Shown piece by piece: positions 5,849 through 8,182 of a stretch of 8,182 nt of DNA. Position 1 is the stretch's first letter; the number at the start of each line of letters is the position of its first letter. Origin of the DNA: an uncultured Saprospiraceae bacterium (GTDB taxonomy: Bacteria > Bacteroidota > Bacteroidia > Chitinophagales > Saprospiraceae); NCBI GenBank assembly GCA_937127195.1, contig CAKZLT010000741.1:1-8182 (forward strand), read 5' to 3'. Made by a program: the position numbers and the translations under genes. A model generated the notes under the pieces. It was not told the origin of the DNA. It saw only the letters and a program-made list of their open reading frames with translations, and ran no database searches.

Positions 5849-6982
5849 TTACTGATTTCCCTTAATGTCCTTCGCAACACTTTCAGAATCATTAAAAATA
5901 GTTCCGAGAATACCACCTAACTTATAATTATCAAACCCCACGTAATACATTCCTTTATTACTCGGTTCTAAAGCAATCGGTGACTTAGGGACATGATATT
6001 TATCTAATTCATTTTCCACATTTTCAACAAAATCATCTAATTGAGCACGATATCCTGTTGCTAATATAATAGCATCAAATGTTTGATGTTCTCCATTTTC
6101 CAATAAAACACCATTAGCCTCAAATGCTTTTATATTTGGAACAATTCCAATTTTTTTATTTTTAATATATTCTACTGTCCCTAAGTCAATTACAGGCGTT
6201 TTCCCTGTCTCTTTCAACTGAACAGCAGGATGAATTTTAGACATTGGAACGCCATATTTAGTTAAATCACCAATCACTATTTTCCGAATTTGAGTACCCA
6301 GCCAATCACCAAAACCAAAAGGTATTTTTTCCAATAATTTAGCTGTTATTTGAACGGGGCGGCCTCCAACATCTCTTGGCACAAACGTAACTGGACTTCT
6401 AACCGAAATAGTCACATCAACACCCTTTTCTGCCAAATCCAATGCCAGTTCAGCACCTGTATTTCCCATTCCAATAACCAAAGTTCGTTTAGCTTTAAAT
6501 GGTGTTGGATTTTTATAATTTCGACTATGAACCACCAACCCTTTATAAATATTATCACCTTCCCACGAAGGCTGATGAGGAACTCTATTTACACCCGTTG
6601 CAACCACAACATTATCAGAAATATAAGTTTTTCCAGATTTAGTAGTTGTAACCCATTGGTTATTTTCTTTTTTAACTTGATTTACACTTTCATTAAAATG
6701 CGGTTCTATTTTGAACGTTTTAGCATAATTTTCATAATACTTCACCAAATCCAATCGCGGTACATAAAGCCGATAATCCTCAGGAAAAGGCAAATGTGGC
6801 AAATGCGATAATTGCTTGACAGTGTGCAAGCAAAGCCTATCATAATGATTTTGCCATGAATGCGCAATTTGATTAGATTGTTCTACTACTTCAAAAGTTA
6901 ACCCCATTTTTCGCAATCTTCCTGCTACTGCTAAACCTGCTGGTCCAGCACCAATTATTAAAGTTGGTGTATATAAACTCAT
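5849..6982 (-). CDS. YUCCA-like flavin-containing monooxygenase (NADPH/FAD)
   Basis: This complete 377-residue class B flavoprotein monooxygenase is of the short bacterial/YUCCA-like type. FAD binding is marked by GAGPAG at 11-16, and NADPH binding by GMGNTGAE at 171-178 with R195 (SVRSP) at the end of the next strand. The FMO identifying motif FxGxxxHxxx(F/Y) is met by YKGLVVHSRNY (146-156; Y replaces the first F). The C-terminal LATGYR is at 307-312. HLPHLPFPEDY (60-70) resembles the equivalent stretch of plant YUCCA indole-3-pyruvate monooxygenases. Such enzymes form an FAD-hydroperoxide and oxygenate soft nucleophiles or decarboxylate 2-oxo acids; the substrate here is unknown. No transmembrane or signal segment is visible, so it should be cytosolic. 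It lies 199 bp downstream of the FAD dehydrogenase fragment and 284 bp before the asparaginase gene, so operon membership is doubtful. Confidence 0.92.
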   Translation of the reverse strand: MSLYTPTLIIGAGPAGLAVAGRLRKMGLTFEVVEQSNQIAHSWQNHYDRLCLHTVKQLSHLPHLPFPEDYRLYVPRLDLVKYYENYAKTFKIEPHFNESVNQVKKENNQWVTTTKSGKTYISDNVVVATGVNRVPHQPSWEGDNIYKGLVVHSRNYKNPTPFKAKRTLVIGMGNTGAELALDLAEKGVDVTISVRSPVTFVPRDVGGRPVQITAKLLEKIPFGFGDWLGTQIRKIVIGDLTKYGVPMSKIHPAVQLKETGKTPVIDLGTVEYIKNKKIGIVPNIKAFEANGVLLENGEHQTFDAIILATGYRAQLDDFVENVENELDKYHVPKSPIALEPSNKGMYYVGFDNYKLGGILGTIFNDSESVAKDIKGNQ

Positions 6983-7181
6983 CTAAATTTGTTCTAATTG
7001 TTATTAAGTTAGTGCTTTTCCTTTTTAGAGTTTTCTATAAAATATGATATATTAGTGTAAAGCTGTAATTCATCTTTTTAAGCTGCTTTCTATTTTTTAT
7101 AAAAAAACGAAAAAGCAAATCTTCTTTGTTAGAAACAACTTTGTAAAAATACAACAATAAGTATTCTTACTGTTCAAAAAA

Positions 7182-8182
7182 TTATAACGGTTTCCCTGTA
7201 ATTGCTGCTACAGCTACCCTAGCTGTTATCAAACATCCACCTAAAAACGTTCCTTCTAAAGAACGACGACCATGAACTCCTCCTCCTCCAAAGCCTGCTG
7301 CCTCACCAATCGCGTACAATCCACCGATTGAGGTTTGTTCGCCTTGAGCGTTTGGTTTCGTCAACACTTCACCATCTAGATTGGTTTGAATACCTCCCAA
7401 ACTCTTTCTAGAAAGAATAAATTCTCGAATCGCAATTAACGGCATTGCCTTGTCATCAACGATTTTTTGATATTTACAAGTTCTTGACTTATCGCCTCTA
7501 TATTGACGCGCTTGTGTAATTAGGCGCAATTGCGGGTCATTATGAAAAGCTACTCCACGATCAATTTGACCGTCATATTGACTGATTGCATTTTGAACAT
7601 GATTAAGTTCAACATGTTTTTCTCCTGTCAATGCATTCATTTTTTCAACTAACTCTTCTACAGAATAACCTACAATTACATCTTCACATTTTTCCATGAC
7701 CTGATTAACAAGCTTTTTATTTCCTGTAACCAAAGTTTGATATATAAATTTAAGAAACTTCTTATCTCGAACCAGTTCATTACTTTCTGAACCCGAAATT
7801 GCAAATTCTTTGAGTGCTATTTTATAATTCAGTAATTGCCACGAATACTTGACAGGTTCTTGGCAAATTCTTTGAACCAAATGCCTTGTATCAAATGCGG
7901 TAACCATCGGTTCTGGCCCTATTCGTTTGCCTTGATAATTGAGCCAAAGTGCTGATTTTGGTGGCACAAGGCTTAATCCATGGTCTTTTTTTCGTGGTGC
8001 ATAATGTCTAATACCAGCAGCATAATTCCACTGTTTTTCTAGGTTAGTTACATTTCCATTTACATTAGAAGGAACAAAATAGAATTTTTGAGGAGAACTA
8101 GGCAAAGGCATAAAGTAATTGACAGAATCTAAACCACCATTGCTGGAATAAATTTCCATAAGGTTTAGATCTTCTCTATAGC
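7182..8182 (-). CDS. FAD-binding dehydrogenase (FAD_binding_2 / 3-ketosteroid dehydrogenase-like), 3' part
   Basis: This is the C-terminal part of a flavoprotein of the predicted-oxidoreductase group related to fumarate reductase and 3-ketosteroid dehydrogenase flavoproteins (COG3573-like). The closing segment GGLYAIGEAAGFGGGGVHG, then RRSLEGTFLGGCLITAR, is the second half of the FAD site. SALWLNYQGKRIGPEP and KEFAISGSESN are also typical of this group. An ATG occurs at 8157-8159, but the frame stays open upstream (Y-R-E-D-L-N-L precedes that Met) to the window edge, and no Rossmann GxGxxG is present in the visible part. That Met is therefore internal, and roughly 200-220 residues, including the N-terminal dinucleotide-binding motif, lie outside the window. 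The substrate cannot be told. A weak A/T-rich hairpin (7084-7117) is the only terminator candidate downstream. Confidence 0.88.
   Translation of the reverse strand, partial: YREDLNLMEIYSSNGGLDSVNYFMPLPSSPQKFYFVPSNVNGNVTNLEKQWNYAAGIRHYAPRKKDHGLSLVPPKSALWLNYQGKRIGPEPMVTAFDTRHLVQRICQEPVKYSWQLLNYKIALKEFAISGSESNELVRDKKFLKFIYQTLVTGNKKLVNQVMEKCEDVIVGYSVEELVEKMNALTGEKHVELNHVQNAISQYDGQIDRGVAFHNDPQLRLITQARQYRGDKSRTCKYQKIVDDKAMPLIAIREFILSRKSLGGIQTNLDGEVLTKPNAQGEQTSIGGLYAIGEAAGFGGGGVHGRRSLEGTFLGGCLITARVAVAAITGKPL

Noticed and set aside
6350..6811. 153-codon plus-strand ORF
   Set aside because: It lies antisense to the well-supported monooxygenase, its translation is rich in Asn, Ile, Ser and Phe without domain motifs, and no promoter precedes it; it is a shadow of the real gene.
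7084..7117. A/T-rich hairpin (TGCTTT/AAAGCA with inner T and A runs) as terminator of the FAD dehydrogenase
   Set aside because: The stem is mostly A-T pairs interrupted by mismatches and no U-tract follows it on the minus strand; too weak to annotate.

Overview
The window is AT-rich DNA that looks like a Bacteroidota chromosome (Flavobacteriia/Cytophagia-like). Four things point there: an outer-membrane TonB receptor with an N-terminal CarboxypepD_reg-like domain, a DUF4625 lipoprotein, a glycosylasparaginase closely resembling the Elizabethkingia (Flavobacterium) meningosepticum enzyme, and leaders without Shine-Dalgarno sequences plus a TAnnTTTG-type -7 element. All six substantial genes are on the minus strand, so transcription runs from high to low coordinates.

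Layout from right to left. The C-terminal ~333 codons of an FAD_binding_2-type dehydrogenase (7182 to the window edge) are followed by a YUCCA-like flavin monooxygenase (5849-6982). Next is a Tat-signal, probably lipid-anchored N4-(beta-N-acetylglucosaminyl)-L-asparaginase (4566-5564), followed by a hairpin terminator (4457-4491). A compact control region (4249-4319) comes next, then a TonB receptor (1770-4208) and a DUF4625 lipoprotein (1331-1726) that form an operon closed by a strong terminator (1251-1292). A 169-bp foldback, MITE-like element (1072-1240) separates this operon from a YdhF-type aldo/keto reductase (72-983), which ends in another strong terminator (8-40).

The most interesting part is 1331-4437. 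The receptor has ZnuD-like features: an Asp-His pair in the plug just before the GPASLMYG-type motif, and a YEVGNADLSPE-type barrel motif. Its promoter region carries three 15-bp palindromic boxes of the type TGCAACA-N-TGTTGCA, which has the 7-1-7 geometry of Fur-family operators. They overlap a good Bacteroidota promoter. A divergent 34-codon ORF (4333-4437, + strand) resembles the first two helices of a Fur/Zur DNA-binding domain and then stops. The simplest reading is a metal-repressed, probably zinc, uptake operon beside the remnant or a miniature version of its own regulator. That is an inference and needs homology and binding tests.

The other genes look like independent housekeeping or accessory metabolism: carbonyl reduction, glycoprotein or asparagine-glycan catabolism, and flavin-dependent oxidations. 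No tRNA, rRNA, CRISPR array or transposase gene was seen.
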